A DNA stretch of 64,000 bases from JAAXIE01 sp965204245. GTDB lineage: Bacteria; Chloroflexota; Dehalococcoidia; Lucifugimonadales; JAAXIE01. A program made the translations under genes and the position numbers. The notes under the pieces are model-generated. The model ran no database searches and had not been told where the DNA came from. It worked only from the letters and a program-made list of their open reading frames with translations. The stretch covers positions 1 through 64,000 of the forward strand of contig CBDBED010000002.1 of the NCBI GenBank assembly GCA_965204245.1. The letters run 5' to 3'. Positions within the stretch are counted from its first letter, which is position 1. The number at the start of each line of letters is the position of its first letter. Shown in pieces: positions 1 to 7,375 of the stretch.

Positions 1-1
1 T

Positions 2-691
2 ATATCTGGTTGGAACATCCAGTTGGTTGCCTCAAGAGACAAGAGAAAGTCTAACCTGCAAACGTGCTGGTCACAGGTCTTGGCGAAGGCCTCTGGGGAC
101 GTTGAGGGGGCTCATGTCTTTGCATACCACTATCTTGAGGACGAATATCCCTGGTTCCACAGCCAGATGCACGACCGTCATAGATTAGTGTGGATGGCAC
201 GTGACACTTTGGGATATTATGGATCGGACACGTATACAGAAGTGATCGAGAAATTCATTGACTTCGAATGTAGATGGCGTGCCATGCTTAGGCCGGAGGG
301 GCCGGACGCAGCAGGACTATTGCCGGAAAGCGCCTTCTCACCAATAAGATGTAAGGACATGTGGTCTAGGATTCGTTCAGTCCATCCTAATAGAGACGAC
401 TTGAAGCGGATCTCCATGTTAGTACGGCACTTCAGAGACACTCACTACGGCGACGGACGATGGGAGGATAATAGAGGGATGCAATTCAAGGTAGCATCAG
501 CTCGCCATGGTTCACATCCGCCATATGGAAGTTTCAAGTTCACCTACCAACTGCCAGAGGGATTTCATTACGATGTGAGGAGGAATGTGCCTAACCGCAC
601 CTTCATTATCCGTGATACCGAAGGACAGTCCCATCAGTTCCGCACCTACACTAACGTTGACAGTCATGGCTCTATTCGTGGCGGACGTTAG
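2..691 (+). CDS. Hypothetical protein, 5' end outside window
   Basis: The reading frame is open from the first bases of the window and ends at a TAG at 689-691, so the gene probably begins upstream; the first possible internal start is a TTG at 23. The visible ~230 residues are soluble, rich in His, Arg, Trp and Tyr, with no signal peptide or membrane segment and no motif I recognise. A His/Arg/Asp-rich middle part (RHFRDTHYGDGRW) and a C-terminal beta-rich stretch are all that stand out. It lies at the left end of the low-GC accessory region, so island cargo is likely. Function unknown. Confidence 0.55.
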   Translation: MSGWNIQLVASRDKRKSNLQTCWSQVLAKASGDVEGAHVFAYHYLEDEYPWFHSQMHDRHRLVWMARDTLGYYGSDTYTEVIEKFIDFECRWRAMLRPEGPDAAGLLPESAFSPIRCKDMWSRIRSVHPNRDDLKRISMLVRHFRDTHYGDGRWEDNRGMQFKVASARHGSHPPYGSFKFTYQLPEGFHYDVRRNVPNRTFIIRDTEGQSHQFRTYTNVDSHGSIRGGR

Positions 692-1822
692 CCTTCTTGT
701 TTCAAGAGCGCGGAAGGTCATTGGGCAAAAGTGTACGTGGCCCTTCAAAAAGGGGTGCGTCGGTGAACCTGTTTCCGGCGGGGACGAGAGCGGGTAGCAC
801 CGGGAGCCGAGGCACCCAGAGATTGGGGCCATGGAGAAGACCAGTGGGCTGGAGCCGTGGGGAGGACCACTGGGTAGCGAACTGACCCCGCCAGAATGAT
901 GGTGCTGGAGTATCGGGAGAGGTCATCGCATCCGTTGGGTAACGGTCTTAGATTAAGCTAACGATTCCGTACTGGAATTGAGCCACCTTCGTGGGAACCG
1001 AGGCCCCGCGAAACTCTTTCTCCAGAGCTTCTCACGACATCCCCTGCCCGTCCATGAACGCTCTCACCGTACGTGGGTCGAGACCCAGCTCCTCAGCACC
1101 CCTGACGCGTCCCTTCTTGCGCACCAGATCGTGACCGTCTCACCTGTCTCCATCAGAGTCTCCTCCCGCTGCAACTTGCAGCATTCAAATCTGAGCGGTG
1201 CCTGCTCCGTTGCAACCGGCCCCTGACAAAAAGTGTTCGCTGCCCACGCCCTGTGGGGGCCGGCCTCCCTTAGACTCAGCTTTGTCCCAGCCCCAAACTG
1301 CAACTTGCAACCAAACTCTCTCTGCACAGCCCCCTGACATCATGGCGACCACACTACATCGGTGTAGTCTCGTCCGGGGATAACGCTCCTCGTTCCGGCT
1401 TTACAACACCCGTTAAGCACCTATGTTCTGACACGCGAGAAGAGCCAATGAGGTTCCCATCAAGCCGGGCAGGGAATTGCTGCCCCAAGCCGCCTCGCTG
1501 CTCCTTGGCGGTGCTGGCATCCTTCGACTCCGGATGAGACGTCAGCGCAAAGGCGCAGCACGGCAAAGGCAGGACGGCAAGGTGGGAAGACGCAGGTCTA
1601 CGTAGGGGGCGTCACGCCACTTCCGCCACCGAGGGGGCCAGCGTTCCATTCACCCCGACGCCTTCGGCATGGTCCGCCGGGGACGCGAGTTGAGCCATCA
1701 CTATATCGAGAATCATAGGGCAGTGCCCATAGACGGGCGTGGAATCAACGCAGCCCAGCTTCTCGCACTTACCCTCTCGTTCGGGACGACACACAGTGCG
1801 TCCAGCGTCTTGTAAGTAGCTA
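692..1822. other. Gene-poor stretch, no supported gene
   Basis: About 1.1 kb with only short, mutually overlapping open frames of unnatural composition, none with a convincing ribosome site. Two things are visible. First, a perfect 6-bp inverted repeat (ACTACA-tcgg-TGTAGT) lies at 1353-1368. Second, the 12-mer CTGCAACTTGCA occurs twice (about 1171 and 1297), each followed 35-50 bases later by CCCCTGACA. The stretch reads as decayed or non-coding island DNA. Confidence 0.4.
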
Positions 1823-2548
1823 TTAGACTTTCCGCCTTCTCCTTCTCATTGGTCGCACCCGTGGTACATCAAACGCTCCCGTCGAGAATCGATCGTACAC
1901 GTTCTCGTAGAACAGTCGGGCAGAGACAATCTCACTCATTGGCAGTACTACTCGAAAGTCCTCCTCTGTTAGCGATGGTTTGTCTGCAAGATACATATCG
2001 ATAACCGAGAAGTAATCTAGTGTGATTACCAAGTCTTGGGTGTTTTCGTCCCTATAGCCGCTGAACATCGGGACTACGGCCACATCAGCATCTGGACTGC
2101 CTCCCACACCGGTGTCTCCGGCCAGACCGATGTAGACCTTTCGGTTTCGAAGTGTAATTTCGATTGGAATCTTCGCTTCTATGGACTCTATTATCAATAG
2201 TTCAACATGTTCGCCCGCGTTGCTCGCAGCCCTTTTTACACCTCTCCTCGATTGGTACACTATATTGAGCAGATACGGCGAGACTAAAGCCAAGGCGAGA
2301 CTGAGAATTACTTCGGGAGTAAAGGGGTCACGAGCCTTGCCCAGGAAGTCAATAATGACGCCTGGCCAACAAGCACGCCAGATTGCCACAATGCCTTCTG
2401 CTACAAGATACAAGACAATCCCGACGACAGCAGAACGAAAGAGGACGTGATACCCCGATTCGCGGACCGCTTGGAACCGGGTGAGATTGAAGTGGGTGAG
2501 GAACCAATACCCGCCTACGGCGGGGAGCAGGAGAATCCCTAGCAGCAA
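1823..2548 (-). CDS. Membrane protein with cytoplasmic beta-rich domain, unknown function
   Basis: 241 residues from a TTG start placed immediately after the TAA of the upstream small gene. Three hydrophobic segments are seen: about 1-17 (LLGILLLPAVGGYWFL), 36-55 (SAVVGIVLYLVAEGIVAIW) and 78-95. They are followed by a ~140-residue soluble domain with a strand-turn-strand pattern (PIEITLRNRKVYIGL ... VAVVPMFSGYRDENTQDL), reminiscent of small beta-barrel domains fused to membrane anchors. The tail is very basic (RPMRRRRRKV). Both TTG and upstream TAA are in the same frame, so translation is either coupled or the two open frames were once one gene. No enzymatic motif is seen. Confidence 0.6.
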   Translation of the reverse strand: MLLGILLLPAVGGYWFLTHFNLTRFQAVRESGYHVLFRSAVVGIVLYLVAEGIVAIWRACWPGVIIDFLGKARDPFTPEVILSLALALVSPYLLNIVYQSRRGVKRAASNAGEHVELLIIESIEAKIPIEITLRNRKVYIGLAGDTGVGGSPDADVAVVPMFSGYRDENTQDLVITLDYFSVIDMYLADKPSLTEEDFRVVLPMSEIVSARLFYENVYDRFSTGAFDVPRVRPMRRRRRKV

Positions 2549-2767
2549 TTAGCGAATACGCCTTGTTTGGCGCCTAGCGGCAGCCTTCCTGACTTTTCGC
2601 ATCCTCTCCAAGGCTTCCCGTCCTTTCTTACTGCGCAACAACTCTCCTGTATCAACGTGAAGCGTCCCGTTTCTCCGCACATGGATCTTAGGTTCCTCTA
2701 ATTCTTTGTCACCTTGTTTCAGAGAACGTCGGAATAGTTTAGCTAACAAGTCAAGTCTCTCGTTCAT
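2549..2767 (-). CDS. Small basic protein, unknown
   Basis: 72 residues, strongly charged, with the basic C-terminal half (SKKGREALERMRKVRKAAARRQTRRIR) predicted helical. ATG start; weak purine-rich ribosome site. It ends with TAA directly in front of, and in the same frame as, the TTG start of the membrane protein downstream, so the pair is presumably co-translated. It could be a nucleic-acid-binding partner of that protein; nothing more specific can be supported. Confidence 0.45.
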   Translation of the reverse strand: MNERLDLLAKLFRRSLKQGDKELEEPKIHVRRNGTLHVDTGELLRSKKGREALERMRKVRKAAARRQTRRIR

Positions 2768-3264
2768 TCTTTTTACTTGGTAGAATTCTTAGATGACCGT
2801 CTGACCCGGATCCCGTTATTGGGGGGGCAAGGCGAATTAAGTGAGAGTCCTTCCGATCCCGCTAGTAGGTACACCCCTCCTTCCGGTGAACATCCCCTTC
2901 CACTACACTCCTCTTCTGCAACGATACGCTGTCCTCTGTGGAACACCTCTGCTGGGGATCCGGTAGATGAGGGTCTGATCGGTGCTGAGCCCAATTAGGG
3001 CCGAAGCTAGTCTTTCCGTCTCCTAGGCAGCTGCACCCACCTTCGGCTCACCGTATACCACCTTCAGCCCCGAAGCCGTGCTTCCTGTGTCGTTGCGACA
3101 TTTCCCGCCCTTCCTGACAGTAATATATGAGCGATACTCTCGTTTGCCTATCTGTAATCGCTTCTCAAGACATCCTCAGTCTACGATAAATGGAAACTCA
3201 TTTCCACAACGGTCGTATCGGAGCAACCAGATCGTGTTCCTTTTGCTCCGAAAATCGAACTGGA
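2768..3264. other. Intergenic stretch next to IS, no gene seen
   Basis: About 500 bases between the small basic-protein gene and the left end of the IS element. Short open frames exist on both strands but overlap each other and lack ribosome sites. The last 90 bases are read by the tail of the transposase frame as it runs out of the element. Confidence 0.4.
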
Positions 3265-4549
3265 CTAGCAGGCTGCTGAAGAATAGTTTTGCCGGTTCGA
3301 CAGGGGCGTTTGATCGGTCAGGGACGAAGTTTTCGGGTGGGGTGGCGTTGCAGTTGGGCCCGCTGCAGGCCGCTTGAGGATAGTCCGCAGGCCCCAGGGA
3401 GGACCCGTCCACCCATTGGGGCGCACCTCGCCCAAGGCAGGTCAAACTGCGACGGCTCCGGTACTCTCTCGACAGCAGGTTGGCCATCTTCACCAAGTTG
3501 TAGGCCGTAGCCACCAAATATCCCGCCAGCCCCGTTCGCTCCACTCCCCTATACCGGCTACGCCTCAGTCCCCCCACCGTCTTCATCCACCCGAATATCT
3601 CCTCCACCTGCTTCCGTATCTTCTGGCTCTTCCCATATCCCCGGTGCCGCGTCGTGCGTCCGTCTATCGCCGAGTGTTTCCGCTGGGCCACATGGGGCGT
3701 CACCCCACGATTGCGCATGTCCCTGACGCAGTCCCATGTGTCATACCCCTTGTCAGCCCCCAAGCTCCTGGGATGGAACCCCCTCTGCCTAGCATCGTCC
3801 AGCATCACCGGCACCGCATCTCGCTCCGCTGTCCCCGTCGCACTGCTCACCACGAAGTCCATCAGGAGCCCGTTCCTGTTCTCCATCGGGGCGTGTCCCA
3901 TGAACGACATCCTCGCCTCCCTGCCTTTCCCCTTGCGCATCAGCAGCGCCCCCGGGTCCGTCCTGCTCTCATGGGTCTCGTTCTTCAGCTTCTCCCCACG
4001 AAAGTCCACCATCACCCCCCAAGGATTGCCCGGGTCATCATCGGGGGGATTCCCCTCATCATCCCGCTTCCTGAAGCTCTTGATACTGGCCATCGCCTCT
4101 ATCAGGGTCCCGTCCACGCTGAAGTGCTCGTCGGAGAGCAGTCCACGGCGCGCTGCCTCATGCACAACCTCGTCGAACAGGGCCTGGGCTGTCCTGTGCT
4201 CCAGCAGACGCCGGCGGTTCTTGGTGAACACTGTGGGAGCGAAGCTGCTCTCCGTCAGGTTCATGTACAAGAACCAGCGAAACAGCAGATTGTATTGCAG
4301 CTCCTCACAGAAGGCCCGCTCGCTGCGCACCGAGTAGAGGGAGATGAGCAACGACGCCTTCAGCAACCGCTCCGGTGGCACCGACGCACGGCCCAGGCCC
4401 GAGTACATCCCATCGAATTGCCCGGATAGACGCTCCAGGGATTTGTCCGCCACCTTCTTGATAGTTCGGAGGGGATGGTCCTTCGGCACCCGCTCTTCCA
4501 GATTCACCAAGGCCAGCATCGTCCCCTGCGGATCACGCTTCCCACGCAT
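3176..4549 (-). CDS. Transposase, DDE type, reading through the IS left end
   Basis: Encodes a DDE-fold transposase of the IS5/IS1182 type. It has the N-terminal DUF772-like region (MLALVNLEERVPKDHPLR ... SLYSVRSERAFCEELQYN), the first catalytic Asp in HFSVDGTLIEA, the second in LGADKGYDT, and a C-terminal Y-x2-R/Glu motif region (KQVEEIFGWMKTVGGLRRSRYRG). The start chosen is ATG at 4549, nine bases after GGAGG; an ATG 15 bases upstream is also possible. The frame does not stop inside the element. It passes through the left inverted repeat and uses about 30 codons of flanking DNA before stopping at 3176, so the final residues are insertion-site specific. Otherwise it looks complete. Confidence 0.85.
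   Translation of the reverse strand: MRGKRDPQGTMLALVNLEERVPKDHPLRTIKKVADKSLERLSGQFDGMYSGLGRASVPPERLLKASLLISLYSVRSERAFCEELQYNLLFRWFLYMNLTESSFAPTVFTKNRRRLLEHRTAQALFDEVVHEAARRGLLSDEHFSVDGTLIEAMASIKSFRKRDDEGNPPDDDPGNPWGVMVDFRGEKLKNETHESRTDPGALLMRKGKGREARMSFMGHAPMENRNGLLMDFVVSSATGTAERDAVPVMLDDARQRGFHPRSLGADKGYDTWDCVRDMRNRGVTPHVAQRKHSAIDGRTTRHRGYGKSQKIRKQVEEIFGWMKTVGGLRRSRYRGVERTGLAGYLVATAYNLVKMANLLSREYRSRRSLTCLGRGAPQWVDGSSLGPADYPQAACSGPNCNATPPENFVPDRSNAPVEPAKLFFSSLLVQFDFRSKRNTIWLLRYDRCGNEFPFIVD
3269..3288 (+). repeat. Left terminal inverted repeat of IS
   Basis: Begins CAGGCTGCTGAAG and matches the reverse complement of 4591-4610 at 17 of 20 positions (differences at positions 9, 13 and 15). It lies inside the 3' part of the transposase reading frame. 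Confidence 0.85.
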
Positions 4550-4590
4550 GGCCACCACCTCCATGGCATAGTGGTCCTCCTACTTCAGGG

Positions 4591-4610
4591 AACTAGTTTT
4601 CCGCAGCCTG
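4591..4610 (-). repeat. Right terminal inverted repeat of IS
   Basis: Reverse complement begins CAGGCTGCGGAAAA; pairs with 3269-3288 at 17 of 20 positions. It lies upstream of the transposase start, where an IS promoter would be expected. Confidence 0.85.
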
Positions 4611-4828
4611 CTAGGGAGCGAAGCGGAGCAGCTGCTAATGAGGAGGGTGGGCGTCGCTTCCATCAGCGTTCCCGAGGTTATCGATACGGAATCGCTAGCC
4701 TCTCCGCAGGCCGTCTGTAGGACCGGGCATACTACCTCGGCCTGCAGTTGAGTTGCGGCGATCCCCCACCATTGTCGCGGCGGGCACATTCAGCTGCTCC
4801 ATATTCCTTTGGTCGTTCACAACGCAGA

Positions 4829-5800
4829 CTAGGCAACCCCAGCTAGTCGCCTCTGGAGAGCCACCGCACCGAAGCGTTTTTGGACATGCTGCTGCCCAGC
4901 AAAGCAACGATGCAAGTGCGGACAATAGTTGCGGCAAAGACCGCTCGGCGTAGGTACCGTGCTGTCCACAGTGTCGGCGGAGTCGATGGCCCGCATCTCT
5001 TCAAGGGTACCAACTATCCGATCACGCTCTGCGGTTAGGGCCTTCAGTGTCATCACCGCGCTAACAACGAACTCTGGGGCATCACCAAACTGTAAATTGA
5101 CGGTCTCCACATCTATAGAAGTCTTATCCATCTCGATAGCCTTGTCCTTCACAAACCACTCGCACGTCGGCGACATGACCTCTGACATGGCCCACCATGC
5201 GCGAACGATTACCCCGGTGTCGAACCGAGGGTAAATGACAGATCCACGAGCTTTGTAGTCCCGTACTAACACGCGATGGTTCCCGCTACCTGACGGCCGT
5301 ATCCCCACGATGTCCGGACGGGTTCGTGACACGAACCCAGGTTGCAGTTCCACGCCTGCAATCTCCGATTCGTTATACAGGGAAGCCTCTGCCCAGACCA
5401 TCAGTTGACCACTATCAGGGTCAATAGTCCAGTCCTTCATCCCATCTCGAATCAAGAGGGCAGTCCTAGACATACCGGCGGCGGTCGATCCTAATCGTCG
5501 GGCCACTAGATCATCGTCTCTGTCCATGTTCTGTTGTCGCAGGTGCCTATCTATTAACTGATTCAATCGCTTTATGGCTATCTCGTCGTCAAGAGACTGA
5601 TGGGCCGCGTACAACGTTTCCAGTTGTCGGTGGTAATCCATCAAAGCATCGTGAATCACCCGGCTTACTGAAGCGGCAGTGTCGTCCGTGGCAATGAGTC
5701 CTGAGCCGTCATCGTGGTTGTCGAACCAGAATCGAGTCTCGCAGTTACCAAAGGTGTCGACCGCAGAAGGTGAGTAGCTTATGTAGTCCGTTGTTGCCAT
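4829..5800 (-). CDS. Cas4/RecB-like PD-(D/E)XK nuclease with Fe-S cysteines
   Basis: 323 residues from ATG at 5800 (GAGGAG eight bases upstream; a longer frame to 5839 lacks support). Features of the Cas4/AddB/RecB nuclease group are in order: SYSPSAVDTFGNCETRFWF (about 8-26), the GxxxH-type motif VSRVIHDAL with His50, the acidic residue in RPDIVG (Asp163), and the metal-binding D-x-K of VRDYKAR (Asp181, Lys183). There is one N-terminal cysteine (Cys20) and a C-terminal trio Cys289, Cys293, Cys299 in CRNYCPHLHRC. The 1+3 cysteine layout is that of 4Fe-4S nucleases of this family. Expected activity is DNA exonuclease or end-processing. It is the last gene of the Argonaute operon, 42 bases after the peptidase gene. 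No cas1 or cas2 and no CRISPR array are present. Confidence 0.82.
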   Translation of the reverse strand: MATTDYISYSPSAVDTFGNCETRFWFDNHDDGSGLIATDDTAASVSRVIHDALMDYHRQLETLYAAHQSLDDEIAIKRLNQLIDRHLRQQNMDRDDDLVARRLGSTAAGMSRTALLIRDGMKDWTIDPDSGQLMVWAEASLYNESEIAGVELQPGFVSRTRPDIVGIRPSGSGNHRVLVRDYKARGSVIYPRFDTGVIVRAWWAMSEVMSPTCEWFVKDKAIEMDKTSIDVETVNLQFGDAPEFVVSAVMTLKALTAERDRIVGTLEEMRAIDSADTVDSTVPTPSGLCRNYCPHLHRCFAGQQHVQKRFGAVALQRRLAGVA

Positions 5801-5842
5801 ATCATGTCTCCTCGTGTCGGCCTCCAAACGCCGACGCAATTT

Positions 5843-6991
5843 CTACGTCAGAGCCGCTTGTCCTTTCAGACTCAAGACGGCGTCGCGTTCCCAAGTGTGA
5901 TATTCGCTAGGTTTAGACCAAAATATCTCCCATGCATTATTCAATACGTCGTGCACTTTTCCACTAGTGGACAGCGTAGCGATCCGGCAATTAATTGACT
6001 TCAGCCCTTCCAGTGCGTGAACCGCAGCGCTTTCCAATAGATGATATGGACATGCTCGTCGGAATATCGGGGCTTGCATTGCCCCGGTAGCTTGCAGTAA
6101 GCTTTGCCATCTATCACGGACCACTGCAACATCGTCACCAAACCCAATCAGATCGAGGCCGATCAGCAGGACTTCCATTCTGGCTTGATCTGGTGGATGT
6201 GACGACGGCCCCAACAATTGCACTTCATATGGATCGACATCGTGTGTGGCCGTTAGGTGAAAGTGGGCCCAAGCGTATGCTGGACCCAGAGTGTAGATGG
6301 CGAAGAGGTCGCAAAATATCTCATTTGCCCACCTCATGGTCCAAGCATATTCGAGGGTGTCAATAATCTCCCCGAAATATCGCCTCGGGCCGGTAGACCG
6401 CAAATTCGATTGCCTTTCTTCGTCAAAGTGCGCCAGGACCACTCCAAGAAATTTGGAATACTCAAGTTGAAAAGATTCTATGGCAGGGTTATTTGCCTCG
6501 GTAATCAGGGGATGCGCGATTTCGTGATACAGGTCCGGTAGGTGCAATAAGAAGTCGGATTCTGCGAGAGGGACCTCTAGTAAGCGGAAAGCTGTGTCGA
6601 TCGAAAAGTATGCACGAGATAGACAGGAGACCGTAGGTGGTGATAAAGGACAGCTTATCTCCCTATGAATATCGGCCACCAGCTTACTTAGCGCAGCATC
6701 GTCTGGGTGCGACCTAGTTAGCGCTGCGACGGCGCTAGTTTCCACGTTTGTAAGGTCGGTTCGCAACCTTCGAAACATTCGGATCCGTTCGGCAGTGAGG
6801 TCTTGCCTCAGAATAACTGGATCGTTCAAGAGGTATTCCAAGTCATCTATCAGAACATCGATTGTATTCTCGCAGGTTCGCCGGAGCGCTACGAGCTCGT
6901 TCATTTGGGAAGAAAAGGAGATTTTTGCCTTCAGAATTCGCGCACGCTCTTGGGCTTGCCGTATCGCAGCATCGATGTAACTCCCAATCAT
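5843..6991 (-). CDS. HExxH (M48-like gluzincin) metallopeptidase of the Argonaute operon
   Basis: 382 residues, no signal peptide or membrane segment, so probably cytosolic. The first ~140 residues are helical. The zinc motif is HEIAH (His156, Glu157, His160) within LPDLYHEIAHPL. The expected third ligand region is NEIFCDLFAIY (Glu224, Asp228), and a later SHPPDQARME (about 264-273) resembles the HP...R motif of M48 peptidases. This arrangement suggests an active gluzincin rather than an ImmA/IrrE protein, which is shorter and spaced differently. Its ATG overlaps the stop of the 119-aa gene (ATGA), so the two are translationally coupled. Possible roles are regulated cleavage of the XRE repressor or of another partner; both are inference. 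Confidence 0.7.
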   Translation of the reverse strand: MIGSYIDAAIRQAQERARILKAKISFSSQMNELVALRRTCENTIDVLIDDLEYLLNDPVILRQDLTAERIRMFRRLRTDLTNVETSAVAALTRSHPDDAALSKLVADIHREISCPLSPPTVSCLSRAYFSIDTAFRLLEVPLAESDFLLHLPDLYHEIAHPLITEANNPAIESFQLEYSKFLGVVLAHFDEERQSNLRSTGPRRYFGEIIDTLEYAWTMRWANEIFCDLFAIYTLGPAYAWAHFHLTATHDVDPYEVQLLGPSSHPPDQARMEVLLIGLDLIGFGDDVAVVRDRWQSLLQATGAMQAPIFRRACPYHLLESAAVHALEGLKSINCRIATLSTSGKVHDVLNNAWEIFWSKPSEYHTWERDAVLSLKGQAALT

Positions 6992-7347
6992 CGTTTGCCC
7001 CTGATACTAACTAGAGCCGCCGAGCATTCTTTGTCTAGCTCTAACGCGATGTGTCCTAGCTGGTCGAGCTCATACGAGTCCGGTAAACGCACATCAAGAA
7101 CCGTGGCCAACTTATCGCAAAGGGCAAGGCTTTGGAGTCGCCGCCTCAGCACTATTCTGAGCATCATGGCCGAGTGGTCTACCGATTGATGCACAGTCGC
7201 CTTGCGAAGCAAATCCGCTATTTGTTGTCGCGCGTCATCAACCGCCGTGTTTTCGGGGTTACGAAGATTGACCAAAGCACGATCCAGCGTGTCTGCGTAG
7301 GAACGCAGCTGTTGGTAGATCCCGCCGTTAAGCGCGCCGTCGCTCAA
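6988..7347 (-). CDS. 119-aa helical protein of the Argonaute operon
   Basis: Starts at TTG 7347 with a near-perfect AGGAGG six bases upstream, 28 bases after the Argonaute stop. The protein is almost all amphipathic helix (for example LRSYADTLDRALVNLRN and LLRIVLRRRLQSLALCDKLATVL-like segments) with a single cysteine and no catalytic motif. The TTG start with a strong ribosome site and the ATGA overlap with the peptidase gene argue that it is real. It may be an adaptor or assembly factor. I do not recognise the family. Confidence 0.7.
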   Translation of the reverse strand: MSDGALNGGIYQQLRSYADTLDRALVNLRNPENTAVDDARQQIADLLRKATVHQSVDHSAMMLRIVLRRRLQSLALCDKLATVLDVRLPDSYELDQLGHIALELDKECSAALVSIRGKR

Positions 7348-7375
7348 TTCGGGCCTCCTGATGGGAATCGTGGTA

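Larger units (their letters stand above)
3269..4610 (-). mobile_element. IS element with DDE transposase (IS5/IS1182-like), CTAG target duplication
   Basis: A 1342-bp element bounded by 20-bp imperfect inverted repeats (17/20 matches) at 3269-3288 and 4591-4610. Outside each end lies the 4-bp palindrome CTAG (3265-3268 and 4611-4614), a plausible target duplication. One transposase gene fills the element on the minus strand. The insertion lies just downstream of the Argonaute operon, in a gene-poor flank. The near-intact ends and open transposase suggest fairly recent activity. Confidence 0.85.

Noticed and set aside
3374..4429. 351-codon plus-strand open frame inside the IS
   Set aside because: Antisense of the transposase with His/Pro/Arg-rich shadow composition.
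5843..6991. Reading the HExxH protein as ImmA/IrrE partner of the XRE regulator
   Set aside because: The protein is longer, its HExxH lies at residue 156 rather than near the middle of a short domain, and the downstream NEIFCD and HPP motifs fit M48-like peptidases better. The possibility of repressor cleavage is kept only as a hypothesis.
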